64,000 bases of DNA from Trichobilharzia regenti. Its lineage: Eukaryota > Platyhelminthes > Trematoda > Strigeidida > Schistosomatidae. The translations under genes were made by a program, and so were the position numbers. Position 1 is the first letter of the stretch, and every line of letters starts with the position of its first letter. Where the stretch lies: positions 45,818,352 to 45,882,351 of the forward strand of contig OX235270.1 in assembly GCA_944472135.2 (NCBI GenBank), in the 5' to 3' direction. The notes under the pieces are model-generated. The model had not been told where the DNA came from. It was given only the letters and a program-made list of their open reading frames with translations, and ran no database searches. Positions 55,201 through 64,000 of the stretch are shown in pieces.

Positions 55201-57877
55201 AACTAAATGTAAGTTCACTGAGCGAACAAGTGATAAAACACAATATTTTACAACCTATACATAAACCATAAAAGCTTGACGCAAGTGAATGCTTGCCAGG
55301 AAAACCAACTATGTGTGGTCCACGACGTCATCCGAATCTACACCAAAGTTAGTGATACACAATCAAAATAAATACAGTCACTTTTAAGTGCTAACACCAA
55401 GTCTTATGAATTAAGTTGAATGCACATGATAGTGAGGTAGTAAAATAGTGCTGAAATCATATGGTACCCTTAGACAAGGAAAGGTACGAGTTTCTCATTA
55501 GGACCTTAGAGATCATGAATACTGCTCAATAATAACTTCCATTTTCCACCAAGTGAAAACCCTTTATTATAGTTTTTTATTGATAAATACCTGAGTATTC
55601 TAAGTATGCCACCTACTCTACTCACTATCAATCAGGTACACTGAAGGGTGTTAGGAAGTTAGAAATTGTTCACGCAAACTGAAAGTAGCTTTACTAGCCA
55701 TTTTAGAGTTTTTCAGTGCTTGCTAGTGTTTTTTTTAGATCCTCTGCTAGGCCAAAACTTCACTCTGCATGATAATCCTAAGTAACGCTAAATACATATG
55801 TACGATAGGACGGATTTACGACATACGCAACCGAGAACTTTTTAGTATATTTTATGAAGCATTCTGCAAAATTCCTGAATAGCGGGACGACAGATTAAGC
55901 TGCAAAGAGAAATGAATGATCCTTGTGGAACAATGCAGAAAGCAAGAAATGAAGACAAAGGAAGCAGGATATTAAGAACTTCTGAATTGAAATTTCAATG
56001 TGCGCTTCTTGTACTTTGCCATAACTACACATCATTCTGACATAAAGAATCTGCCACCAAATACTACTGCCTTCTACAGTTGCAGATTAATAGCTATGTT
56101 AAAAATTAGAATGTTCTAAGCTTTGGTGGAAATAACCGATTACAACTGAGGAAATAACCATAAATATAAGCACTTTGTTTATCTCAGTATTGTATATGAC
56201 TAAAATACCCACCATGGATAAGTGAAATGGTATTATCAAGAGTTAAAAAGCTTGAAAACTAGTATGTACTACAACTTACGCCATACAAAAGAATGCCTCT
56301 CCAAGGAGTACGCTTTCCAGTGAATAAATGAGGAAATTTGGTGGGCAAAATTACTGCCTCTTTAAGAGCTTCCTTTGCTGACTGCAAGCCAATAACGTCA
56401 TCCCAGCTGATATTGGGCTTCTCAGTCACTATCGCTCCTTGTAACTGAGTCTGGAGACGAGAACTTTCACCATCTTCTTTGTCGGAATCGTCACGCTTCT
56501 TTTCCTTCGTACCACCGGAATTAGCCTCCTATAAAAAATGAATCTCGAACAAATTTCATAGACTTACGGGAGTAAATCATACAGACGCTAAAACACAAAC
56601 ACTCAACTAAGTTATACTTTCCAAGAGCGAGGATATAAAAGCAACTGCAACTTATTTGTCATGAACTGAAAGCTTTTGGATAACTTTATGCAGATACAAA
56701 CCTTTATGTTTGTCAGTTTGAAAAATATGCTACCGAGCAATGGCTTTTAGTCATAACCAACTAGTATTCGGAACCCACAAAGTAGTTTCCGGTTTTCGCG
56801 CTTAGCTAATTGTCACTTCATGGGCAGTTACTATGTTTAATAGAGAAAATACCATGCGAAGACATTCATAATACAATGGCCGAAATACTGAATATATCAC
56901 CACAGATCTGCCTTATGTGAACACAACGCATTAGACAATGCTTATTAAAGATGCGTATATGTAGCCCACTAAGCAGTCATTCCGGATACACTGGTTAGGA
57001 TAACTTGACGCAGGAAAAGTATAAGGTGACTGTACATAGCTTTTAAAGACCTATTCGAAGTAATAAGCAGTTATATAATATGATCTGAACAACTTACAGG
57101 GATAACTAGTACTTGAAAAAAGTACCTATGACCTAACAACATGCAAGCAATATACAATATTGATATATAAATTGCAGAAATTAACATGAGGCGGGAGTCC
57201 GCACCAGCTCACGTAACACTGCATTACCACCACCAGCACTGTTTCTTAAAAGTCTTTTATTCAAGGGATTTATTTGTTTCAAGCCTAAACGAGCGTGTGA
57301 ATTTCAGTACACCACAGATTGAGGATTGTTATCCCGTTTAATCCTTATTATTCAGAAAGTTATTTTTACCCTCATTCGATTCTCGTTTACCGTAGTTTAT
57401 TTTAACCTCTCTCTGTGCTTATATGGGATATAACAACTCGGACTGTCTCACTTCTGCACACAAAACTCTGTTCAGTTTAGAATGAAGGCTGACCGATCCT
57501 ACCATGACTTAACGTACTATAGTTCTTATAACATAATTTTGACAATTTAAGAAATAAACGTACGGATTTTTCCCGAGCTTTCGAGGCCATATACTTTTTG
57601 ATCTGTTCGGCCCTATCCAGATAACGAGAGCAGCTGGTCTGAATAGACTCTTTTGCTCTGTCACTTGGAGCCTCATCTGAAAAATGAATCCAACATATGA
57701 GAAAGACATACATTTTATTGCGTGTATGAAGTACTCGATTGCATGCTCATATAATCGTAATGCCTCTTCATAATTCTTCGCCTTATCCTCGGCTGTGGCA
57801 CGAGTGACCAATTCTATGCCTTTCTAAAAAAGTACAGTGATATGAATAAGTGCTGTTATCCTCACATTGAGAGACAT
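46105..57877 (-). CDS. VPS4: VPS4, AAA-ATPase of the ESCRT pathway (complete, 8 exons)
   Basis: VPS4 is the cytosolic hexameric ATPase that disassembles ESCRT-III filaments in multivesicular-body sorting, cytokinesis and membrane repair. The exons on the - strand are 57866-57877, 57712-57823, 57564-57676, 56280-56528, 54686-54952, 53508-53810, 47308-47448 and 46105-46209. Joined they give 433 codons plus TGA, against about 437-444 aa for animal VPS4. An N-terminal MIT domain (about 1-79) is followed by a charged linker and the AAA module. Walker A is GPPGTGKS (162-169), Walker [10 protein letters not shown] (D222, E223), sensor-1 is ATN (N267) and the arginine fingers lie in RRRFEKR (277-283). 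The protein ends FGQEGS. All introns are GT-AG and phases close. Intron 6 is 6.1 kb and full of LINEs. The only weak point is the 4-codon first exon. Confidence 0.96.
46210..47307 (-). other. VPS4: VPS4 intron 7
   Basis: 1.1 kb of AT-rich intron with GT/AG ends. No repeat element recognised. Confidence 0.8.
47308..47448 (-). CDS. VPS4: VPS4 exon 7 (beta domain)
   Basis: [47 protein letters not shown]. In the family this segment is the beta domain that binds the cofactor VTA1/LIP5. The donor is GTATGT. Confidence 0.95.
47985..49440 (-). mobile_element. Old, diverged RTE LINE relic in VPS4 intron 6
   Basis: Its 3' end is at about 47985 (GAGACCATAGGGGTTTAGCGG). Read on the - strand, 48853-48572 gives [20 protein letters not shown], parallel to [20 protein letters not shown] of the intact RTE. 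The stretch 49035-49440 aligns weakly with 51620-51990 of the intact copy (upstream of RT). Stops and frame changes are frequent. It is split by a younger RTE 3' fragment at about 48818-49030. Confidence 0.65.
48818..49030 (-). mobile_element. RTE LINE 3' fragment nested in the older RTE relic
   Basis: A second 3' end (TTCCCTTGGGTTCCGAGTGG, AACATAGCACTTCAACAGC) begins abruptly inside the RT region of the surrounding relic, and the relic resumes at about 49035. It resembles the short fragment at 4895-4980. Confidence 0.6.
49441..50210 (-). other. VPS4 intron 6, unassigned stretch between LINE copies
   Basis: AT-rich intron sequence; nothing recognised. The open frame at 49677-49895 has no domain. 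Confidence 0.5.
50215..53255 (-). mobile_element. Near full-length RTE (SR2-like) LINE in VPS4 intron 6, sense orientation
   Basis: About 3.0 kb. The 5' edge at about 53254 carries GCGTGAGGCTAGCAACCCC; the coding region follows; the 3' end is GAAGCCCTATG, a GTTCC-TCTA-GGAAC hairpin, AAAGGATACAATAATAATAA. It lies in the same strand direction as VPS4, inside the intron between exons 6 and 7. Its 5' border coincides with the body of the LINE-derived SINE. No clear target-site duplication was found. Confidence 0.9.
50240..53196 (-). pseudogene. RTE endonuclease-reverse transcriptase, one frameshift
   Basis: The ATG at 53194-53196 begins [20 protein letters not shown], the start of the APE-type endonuclease. 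It continues [10 protein letters not shown] and [17 protein letters not shown]. At about 52796-52800 the frame shifts, probably by a small deletion. It then runs open to 50240, with the endonuclease motifs [11 protein letters not shown] and GSDHYLV. The RT domain has [40 protein letters not shown] and the catalytic [11 protein letters not shown]. The C-terminus has [36 protein letters not shown] and [14 protein letters not shown]. One lesion in about 985 codons means a recent insertion. The enzyme would nick DNA and prime reverse transcription. Confidence 0.9.
53508..53810 (-). CDS. VPS4: VPS4 exon 6 (sensor 1, arginine fingers)
   Basis: From [19 protein letters not shown] through [20 protein letters not shown] and [20 protein letters not shown] to THFKR, then the donor GTATGT. 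This completes the large subdomain and begins the small subdomain. Confidence 0.97.
53811..54685 (-). other. VPS4: VPS4 intron 5
   Basis: 875 nt with GT/AG ends and no recognisable repeat apart from a short TATATATGTATATATA tract near 54531-54546. Confidence 0.8.
54686..54952 (-). CDS. VPS4: VPS4 exon 5 (Walker A and B)
   Basis: [20 protein letters not shown], the pore-loop region [15 protein letters not shown], Walker [14 protein letters not shown] and [12 protein letters not shown], then the donor GTAGGT. All catalytic residues are present. Confidence 0.97.
54953..56279 (-). other. VPS4: VPS4 intron 4
   Basis: 1.3 kb, GT/AG ends, AT-rich. No repeat recognised. Confidence 0.8.
56280..56528 (-). 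CDS. VPS4: VPS4 exon 4 (linker and start of AAA domain)
   Basis: A charged linker ([20 protein letters not shown]) then [44 protein letters not shown]. The exon ends on the first Gly of Walker A, so the P-loop is split between exons 4 and 5. Confidence 0.96.
56529..57563 (-). other. VPS4: VPS4 intron 3
   Basis: 1.0 kb, GT/AG ends. No repeat recognised. Confidence 0.8.
57564..57676 (-). CDS. VPS4: VPS4 exon 3 (MIT domain, last helix)
   Basis: AT completes the split Tyr, then [37 protein letters not shown]. It is separated from exon 2 by a 35-nt intron (57677-57711). The donor is GTACGT. Confidence 0.95.
57712..57823 (-). CDS. VPS4: VPS4 exon 2 (MIT domain, first part)
   Basis: Encodes [37 protein letters not shown] and the first base of a Tyr codon. 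This is the MIT three-helix bundle that binds ESCRT-III C-terminal tails. The donor is GTATGT. Confidence 0.95.
57866..57877 (-). CDS. VPS4: VPS4 exon 1 (MSLN)
   Basis: ATGTCTCTCAAT is followed by the donor GTGAGG. A 42-nt intron (57824-57865) follows, and exon 2 then reads in phase 0 (MSLN-KGIELV), which suits the start of an MIT domain. The choice is supported by phase and splice sites, not by conservation. Confidence 0.65.
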
Positions 57878-58970
57878 CCAAAATCCGAAGGTTAAGGGAA
57901 GAAGATTGAATCACCCACACTGGCGCTACTGCAACTGGTATTAAATTGACACTTTGTTCAATAAATGGTTGTGGTACTATTCAGTGTTTCAATTCACCGC
58001 AAAGAAAACTTTCAAACACTAAATATTTATCAGAACCTCAATTGAATTACATCGCAATGCGGTATATCTCAATCGAGATGCCCCTGCAAGGCAACTCAAG
58101 TGGAAACATTAAGTTATTTTTATTGTGTTTAAATTACTTGTCTTGTTTCATGTTCACAGCAAGACGTGGATGGATTCATGAGCCAACAAGAGACCATCGT
58201 TACTGAAAGAATCCTTGACACGTCATTCTATTGAGTAGCAGGTCGAAAATATAGCATTTCAACCTGTCTTAGTTTTTAATCCTAACACTGCATCTTTAAT
58301 ACAATAATTCTGGGTGTCTTTCAAAGTCAGGCAGTGATGATGACCCGATGACCAGTCAGATATTATTTAAATACTCTTTACAGTCGTGAAGATGCTTTTA
58401 TTTCTTATAATAGGCTATGGATTGAGTTATCCTGTAGCATTCAGGTTCAGAGAGGTTAGGGCGAGTTAATGGCTTTTACTCGACTCGACTTCAAGCTTCT
58501 AAACTCCTTTGCGATTATTTACACACCACTTTGGTTACATTACCGGACTTTCGTATTTCTGAACAGGCCAATGCCTCGCCAACCATTCTCTAAATATAGC
58601 GCTCATATCGGCATAGAAAAGTCCGACTGGTATTCACCTGGTTGTTACTTTTACAAAGGGGCACGCGTGCACAGTCCCGCTGGAGTTCATGTGAGCTTTC
58701 TAGCGGGGAGGGTAATCTTTATCGGATGAAAAGATGTTCTACGTAACGAACCCTCAAATATTTTTCTACTGCGTGAGAAGTAATTGGTTTCCAGTATGTC
58801 GCACATTATTCTCCAGTACTTAAAAAAGTGGTGTCCAGGATCAACTCACTTTCATTTAAAAAGTGAACAACGTGTGTCCGTTGCTATTAAAAGTCAGCAA
58901 GTTTTTGCCCGTTTTGACCACATATACGGAGATTAAAGGTGAGTTTGTAAAACATAGGAAGCCTGAGAAG
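57878..58970. other. VPS4 5' flank
   Basis: Should contain the VPS4 5' UTR and promoter. I see no TATA box I would defend. Open frames at 57946-58206 and 58469-58729 (+) have no recognisable domain. Confidence 0.4.
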
Positions 58971-58974
58971 GAAA

Positions 58975-60405
58975 GCGACATCTGGATCAAATTTCTGCAT
59001 AGTTATGAAATGGTCGCGAATCCATTTTCTGCGTCGTCTTTGGCCTGTATACATGTATTGATCAACCAAGGAGTTATATATCTTTTGCAGTGCCTCTGAA
59101 TGTGCTTTTGAAGCAGTGGCTTACACTAGACATTCTGGAGGACATATAAACGCCTGCTGTCACTTTATTATGGTGGAAGCTAAGGTAGAACCTGAAGTTC
59201 ATACAGTACCAAGGTTTGACATGACTGCAGCCGTCTTGGCAGCCATCTTGGGATTTTTGTTACGATCAGAAATGGAAGTTAGTTTTTTAGAGGTGACACA
59301 TAGGAGTGATTAGAAAATTGTCCTGTACTACATTACTTAGGCAAACAGTCGGTTTAAGACATTCTTAGCTAACCTAGTCTAGACAGTTCACGAACGTACA
59401 TAGTTTTCTCATAGGAGAGATGTGCCTCCGGAGGAGAGTGTTTACATTTTGTATCTGGCGGAGTGCTCTTATAGGATGAATATCTTAAGATATGGCCCGG
59501 TAGACCTTCATTCCGAAGATGTCCTAAGGCTGATAGCATGAGACATAACCGCGAAACCAGGTGACAGTCAAATAGTGAAAAATTCTGCAGGTGTAATCGA
59601 TGTCAACTTTACCGACCCTAGATTAGGTCATGTTCTACGTTACTTCTCTGGCTGAAACAGGTTGTTGAAGACAATACCTTTGCCCGATTCACACGCTATA
59701 TTCTGTTTAGTAATGTAATGTATTTCATACAAATTTAAAAATTTACATGAAAATGCGTTCTCAGAATTCATTTTAGCAGGATGGAAGCATCTGCTAATTA
59801 GGTCCACTGAAGTTAGACGAATCGCAGCGCTCCGGGTTGGACATTATAAAGATGGTTCGGGTGGTAGAATTTAAGAAAGAACTTCGGTTATTAATGAAAT
59901 CTGGCAGTTTATTAGCGCGAACTTTCAACACAACCCTGTGCAGACTTCACCCAATCTTCACAAACGACTTGTTTTTGTGGGCAATCGATTACAAAATGCG
60001 TCTTGGCCCAATGAACAGAAACATCCCTTAATGCTGCCTCCGAAACATTGCGTGGCGCAGTTGATTCTAAGAAACTATCAAAACACAGAAGGGCGTGTAG
60101 ATGCTACAGAGGTGCTGAAACCTCTAGAGAAAGGTTTTGGGTAAAAGGAGGAGGTGAAGCAAAGAAGGAGATTATCGAAAATTGCATGCGGTGTGGAAGG
60201 AGAAATGCTAGGGCCGAGCGTTGACTAATAGCACTGATGCCGACGGCTAGAGTAGAGATGGACAGCTATCTTGTTTTGTATATAGGCTGACATTACAACC
60301 CACCGGCTGCAAGTATTTGGGGTGGGGTTTTAAAACTCCTAATTAGCGCTGTAAGGAGGGTTCTAGGGGGTTGGTAGATGAACAACCGTAGGCTGGTGAA
60401 AGTCT
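58975..60405 (+). pseudogene. BEL/Pao retrotransposon pol relic (RNase H to integrase)
   Basis: In order on the + strand: CSASECAFEAVAYTRHSGGH and VHTVPRFDMTAAVLAAILGF (59080-59260, RNase H); RRDVPPEESV (about 59420-59450); then RLQNASWPNEQKHPLMLPPK, HCVAQLILRNYQN (59953-60084, the N-terminal zinc region of a BEL/Pao integrase) and IIENCMRCGRRNARAER (about 60170-60220). HYNPPAASIWGGV, then SAVRRVLGG (60292-60370), follows from the late integrase core. Part of the integrase core between 60220 and 60285 is missing. Stops and frameshifts are numerous. The right end abuts the CR1 tail at about 60405. Confidence 0.8.
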
Positions 60406-60409
60406 TATA

Positions 60410-63400
60410 AATAAATAATAAATAAATTTATTCTCATGATACAGTACATGAGGTGTAACAACAGAAGACAAGGGCCAGGCAACAGATCGTTTTATTATGA
60501 AAATCAACACGTATTTATACATATTTCACATACATTATTACAGCTTATGCAAGTAGACAAACGCAGGCTTCGGATTGGTTGTTTAAGGATTCCTCGACAA
60601 ATAGAGTTCTCTATCTGCGAATCATATTTTGCCACGTTAACTTTGCTGTGATTGGTTGTTAAATCAGCCTTGTACATATTTTCTCACGGCCTGCTCTCAC
60701 CACAGAGGGACGCCAGTTTACAGGCATCATCAAATTGTTACAGAAATAGGATCATATTATTCAGTCACAATTTACAGTCGATAGCAAAATATGTTTAACA
60801 TGTACACTGGAGATTATACATACACTTGATAAATGTTAATCCGAATAGTATAAAACATCCTTTTCACTTATGTACAATCATTTCTGTGCATAGTTGGAAA
60901 AATCCGCTAGATTGTCAGTGAGTGCAACACATCAGGAAATACAGAAGTATTGTCTTCGCATTAACAAAAAAACCAGGTCTTTGGTGGATGGGTTATAAGT
61001 GCCTGGGAAAAAAATAAAGCTTGAAGTCAGTTTTCGTACAATACTTTGTTGTGTGCAGAATCCTTGAATTATAGTTCATTGATGTGTTATTTTGAAATCA
61101 GTGATATGTTTATCTCATTTGATCTGCAATGTCATTGTTGGGAGTAAAATACATAAGCTTTAGACGCATTAATTAATGGATTTCTACTGCTTGTGGGTAT
61201 TTACTTCTCGTGAGGAAGGTTTTTGAATTTTAGTTGTTCCGACAGGAGTTGTGGATATTGACTGCTCAGCAACATTACGGATATAAGTTCATCACATTAT
61301 CTCAGGAATGTTGGGTTGTAGTTGGTGAGGCATATATGATGTCCGACGAGCGTACATCTGTCCATGTGATGTTGTGGTGAGTTCTATTTTTTTCATGTTG
61401 TCGGTTTATGTCCATTTTATTCCACTTATTGTGTTGGGTAGAAGTTTTACAAACGAAACTTCTTGTCTGTTTGAGGGTAAGTATCTTAATCGTTAATGTT
61501 TTATCTAAAATTATAAATATAGGCAAAAACAACAGGTGTAGTATTTGAGCTTATACATTAAATGGACCTATAATTTCGGAGGCTCTCAGATAGGAACTAG
61601 GACTACTGTCGTTTGCAAACTCGTGTAGTTTGTCGTTAAGCACTTTTTTGAATGAGGCCAATGTACCTGCTTGACGCATTTCCATTGGTAGTTTATTCCA
61701 TATCTGTGCATACCTAATCAAATAAAACTTTTGCCTGGTAGCTGTTTTACATTGTTCGATAGCTACTGTACCCTTAGTGTGTCTTAGTTTGTAGCCACTG
61801 TCATCTGAAAGTCGAATGCCATTAGTAGAGGTAAAAACTAAGTGGTTTAGAAGCTTATAGTAAAGTGTTAAGTTTAGTCTCAGGCGTCTTAGCCATAGTG
61901 TTTCTAATCCTAGGGTGTCACATCTAGTGGAGTAGTTCGCACCATTTTCGGTTCCGAGTAATTTTGACGTGAAGTACCTCTGCACTCCCTCGACTTTCAA
62001 TTTGTCCTCTATGCGTATACTACTATACATGAATGAACAGTAATCAAATAAAGGACGCACACAAACCTTGTACAACAGAATTCTGGACTCATTTCTGTAA
62101 AAGTTCCTGAGTAGAAAGCCGATAAGTCTGCGTGACTTTGACACTTGTTTGGAGATATGTTCAGAAAATGATAAGTCATGTGAGTATTTCAGTCCTAGGT
62201 CCAATACAGATTCCAGTCGTAAAAGTGCATGGCCTTGAATTGTCAGGTCAAGTTCTAAATTGTTGCAACCTATGCAGAGCCAGCCACATTTGTCGACATT
62301 AAACTGGAGTTGCCAGGTGTCACACCATCTGTCCATTTTTTCTAATTCTTGCTGTATGGCGTTTACTGTTATTCCGAGATCTGTGTTCTTGCATTTATAG
62401 GTCACTTTTAAGTCATCTGCATATAGTATTGGTTTACCAACACTAAAGCATTCACAGATACTGTTTATATATATTATGAATAGGAGTGGGCCTAATACAC
62501 TTCCCTGGATTACACCACTACTTACAGGTTTAGGCCTTGAGATTATCGAGCCAACTTTTGTTATCTGATTTCTGTCACAGAGAAATGATTTTATCCAGCT
62601 CAGGAGAGGGTCACATATCCCTAGTGAGCATAACCTGCTGACTAGCAGATTATGGGGGACTCTATCGAAGGCTTTTGTTATATCGAAATATAGCACAATT
62701 ACTAGTTCTCTGTTGTCCCTGCTTCGTGTAACTTCATTGAAAAAGTCTATGTGACAGGTCGCACATGATCTCTTTTTGAGGAATCCGTGTTGTGATGGGT
62801 TGATAAGTTCATGTTCTAGTAAGTTGTCTGACACTTGGTCTTTAACCACTTTCTCCATTATTCGTGATATTACCGGTGTTATATTAATAGGTCTATAGTT
62901 GCATGCACTGGTTTTGGCCCCTGCTTTGTGCTTAGGTTATATGTATGTGGTTTTCCACACTTCAGGATAAGTTCCAGTTTCCAGTGACAGAGTAAATATT
63001 CTAAGTAACAAGACTACCATTTCCGTGCTACCATTTTTGTATATGACAGATGGTATGTCGTCTGTTCCAGTACTGCCATTTGACTTCAATGTCTTAATCG
63101 CTGAGTCTATATTTTGTATATTAAAATCTATTTCTCCTAATTTGTGGTTACTTTTGCAGGTCATTTGGAAATTTGGGGTCGGGTGCACTCTGGTGTCATT
63201 GCAAAACCACTCACTGAGGAGTTCACTTATAACCTGGGGATCGTTGTATATTACACCCCTATGTTCCAAGATGCTTACATTATTGTCTTTACTGCTTTTT
63301 AGACGTTTTTGCAATATCCTACAAAGTTCCTGAGTTTTGGTGTTACCCATTAGCGCTTTATTTTCCTCATGTTGTGACTTCATTTTGTGTTTCTCTTCAA

Positions 63401-64000
63401 GCAGTTTAAGAGTTTCATGTATTTGGTTTAACGCATTAAATTCCTTAAATACATGGTATTTCCTTTTCAATTTCTTTAGTTTTAGTCGCGTTTTCCGGTC
63501 AATAAATGGAGTTGGTGTCTTTAGGGCAGATTTTAGGGGCGCGATTGTGTCTCTTGCTGAGCCAACTGTTTTGTAGAAAATCTCAAGTGATACTTCTAAG
63601 TTATTGTTGATGAAGTATTCTTCCCAGTCAGAACTTCTCAACAGATCTGATAGGAATTCCCAATCAGCATTCTTATAGTCCCTATATTGATAGCGCACCG
63701 GGGAATTTTTAGGTGTGTATTTAGTTGTTAGTCGGAGGGGTAGCGTGCAGTACAATATGTTGTGATCACTGTTATCGAGTTTATTTCCCACCTCTATCGA
63801 GATGGGCTCTATGTTATGACAGAGGATTAAGTCAAGAGTATTTTGGTTCCTTGTAGGGAGGCGCACGCACTGCTTCCATCCTCCTATGTCTATAGCTTGT
63901 AGTAGCTCTTCATGGATTCTTGGTCCTGTACAGGTATCCCAGTTTACTCCAGGTAAGTTGAAATCTCCACATACTACTTTGTAGTCGAAGTCCAGCGTGG
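60410..64000 (-). mobile_element. CR1-clade (SR1-like) LINE, runs off the right edge
   Basis: The 3' end at about 60410 has an AATAAATTTATTTATTATTT-type tail. A 3' UTR of about 1.1 kb follows to 61551, then the coding region to the window edge. CR1 is supported by the RT motif SSGVIQGSVLGPLLFIIYIN and the ILYADDLKVTY active site. The 3' end lies directly against the BEL/Pao relic, consistent with insertion into it. Confidence 0.85.
61551..64000 (-). pseudogene. CR1 endonuclease-reverse transcriptase, one in-frame stop, 5' end outside window
   Basis: From the edge the - strand encodes the end of an APE endonuclease: GDFNLPGVNWDTCTGP, RLPTRNQNTLDLILC and NSDHNILYC (catalytic SDH). A linker reaches PEVWKTTYI, then a TAA (62937-62939); the same frame continues PKHKAGAKTSACNYRPINIT. 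The RT has YFDITKAFDRVPHNLLVSRL and YADDLKVTY, and a C-terminal domain ends at 61551 (KLPMEMRQAGTLASF, FNV). Removing one codon change would leave over 800 codons open, so the copy is fairly young. Confidence 0.85.

Noticed and set aside
57477..57713. 78-codon - strand frame continuing past VPS4 exon 3.
   Set aside because: Only 57564-57676 is exon; the rest reads into introns on both sides, as splice sites and VPS4 homology show.

Overview
This is an AT-rich, intron-bearing, repeat-packed animal genome window, almost certainly from a schistosome blood fluke (Schistosoma). Four things point there. There are SM-alpha-type tRNA-derived SINEs carrying hammerhead ribozymes. There are RTE (SR2-like), CR1 (SR1-like), Penelope-like, BEL/Pao and Gypsy retroelements side by side. 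The host gene has tiny introns at its 5' end (42 and 35 nt) and kilobase introns further on. The composition is AT-rich and gene density is very low. No bacterial-type gene, operon or CRISPR is present.

Only two host genes are recognisable. At the left edge, on the + strand, are the last two coding exons of an SLC4A11-like bicarbonate-transporter-family protein (545-714 and 4242-4305), separated by a 3.5 kb intron full of SINEs and a Penelope relic. On the - strand, 57877 down to 46105, is a complete VPS4 AAA-ATPase gene (ESCRT disassembly): 8 exons, 433 codons plus stop, all splice sites GT/AG and all reading phases closing. Its 6.1 kb intron 6 holds a near full-length RTE LINE in the sense direction and an older RTE relic that itself contains a younger RTE fragment.

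The 42 kb between the two genes is intergenic and made of repeats. The best-defined element is a 2.8 kb Gypsy-type LTR element (24331-27130) with two 470-bp LTRs, a perfect 5-bp target-site duplication and one open 585-codon frame. That frame fuses Gag and protease to the end of integrase, with reverse transcriptase and RNase H deleted. Others are RTE copies at 11.9, 18.4, 23.2, 32.9, 37.3 and 39.9-42.2 kb; Penelope-like copies with GIY-YIG endonuclease remains at 2.6, 8.8-10.8, 37.1/38.7 and 43.1-44.2 kb; and several fold-back or palindromic structures (14.3, 16.3-17.1 and 29.6-30.9 kb). The right edge is a CR1 LINE (60.4 kb to beyond the window) lying against a BEL/Pao relic (59.0-60.4 kb).

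The SINEs fall into three groups. Two carry hammerhead ribozymes: an SM-alpha type, and a second type with a different head and tail. The third has a tRNA-like head, a body matching the 5' end of the RTE LINE and a tail matching the LINE's 3' hairpin, so it looks like a parasite of that LINE. The leads I rate highest are the RT-less Gag-protease-integrase element with extended LTRs, the LINE-derived SINE, the near-perfect 30-kb palindrome and the GAAACGTCATC fold-back family. All calls come from reading the sequence; no database search was run.
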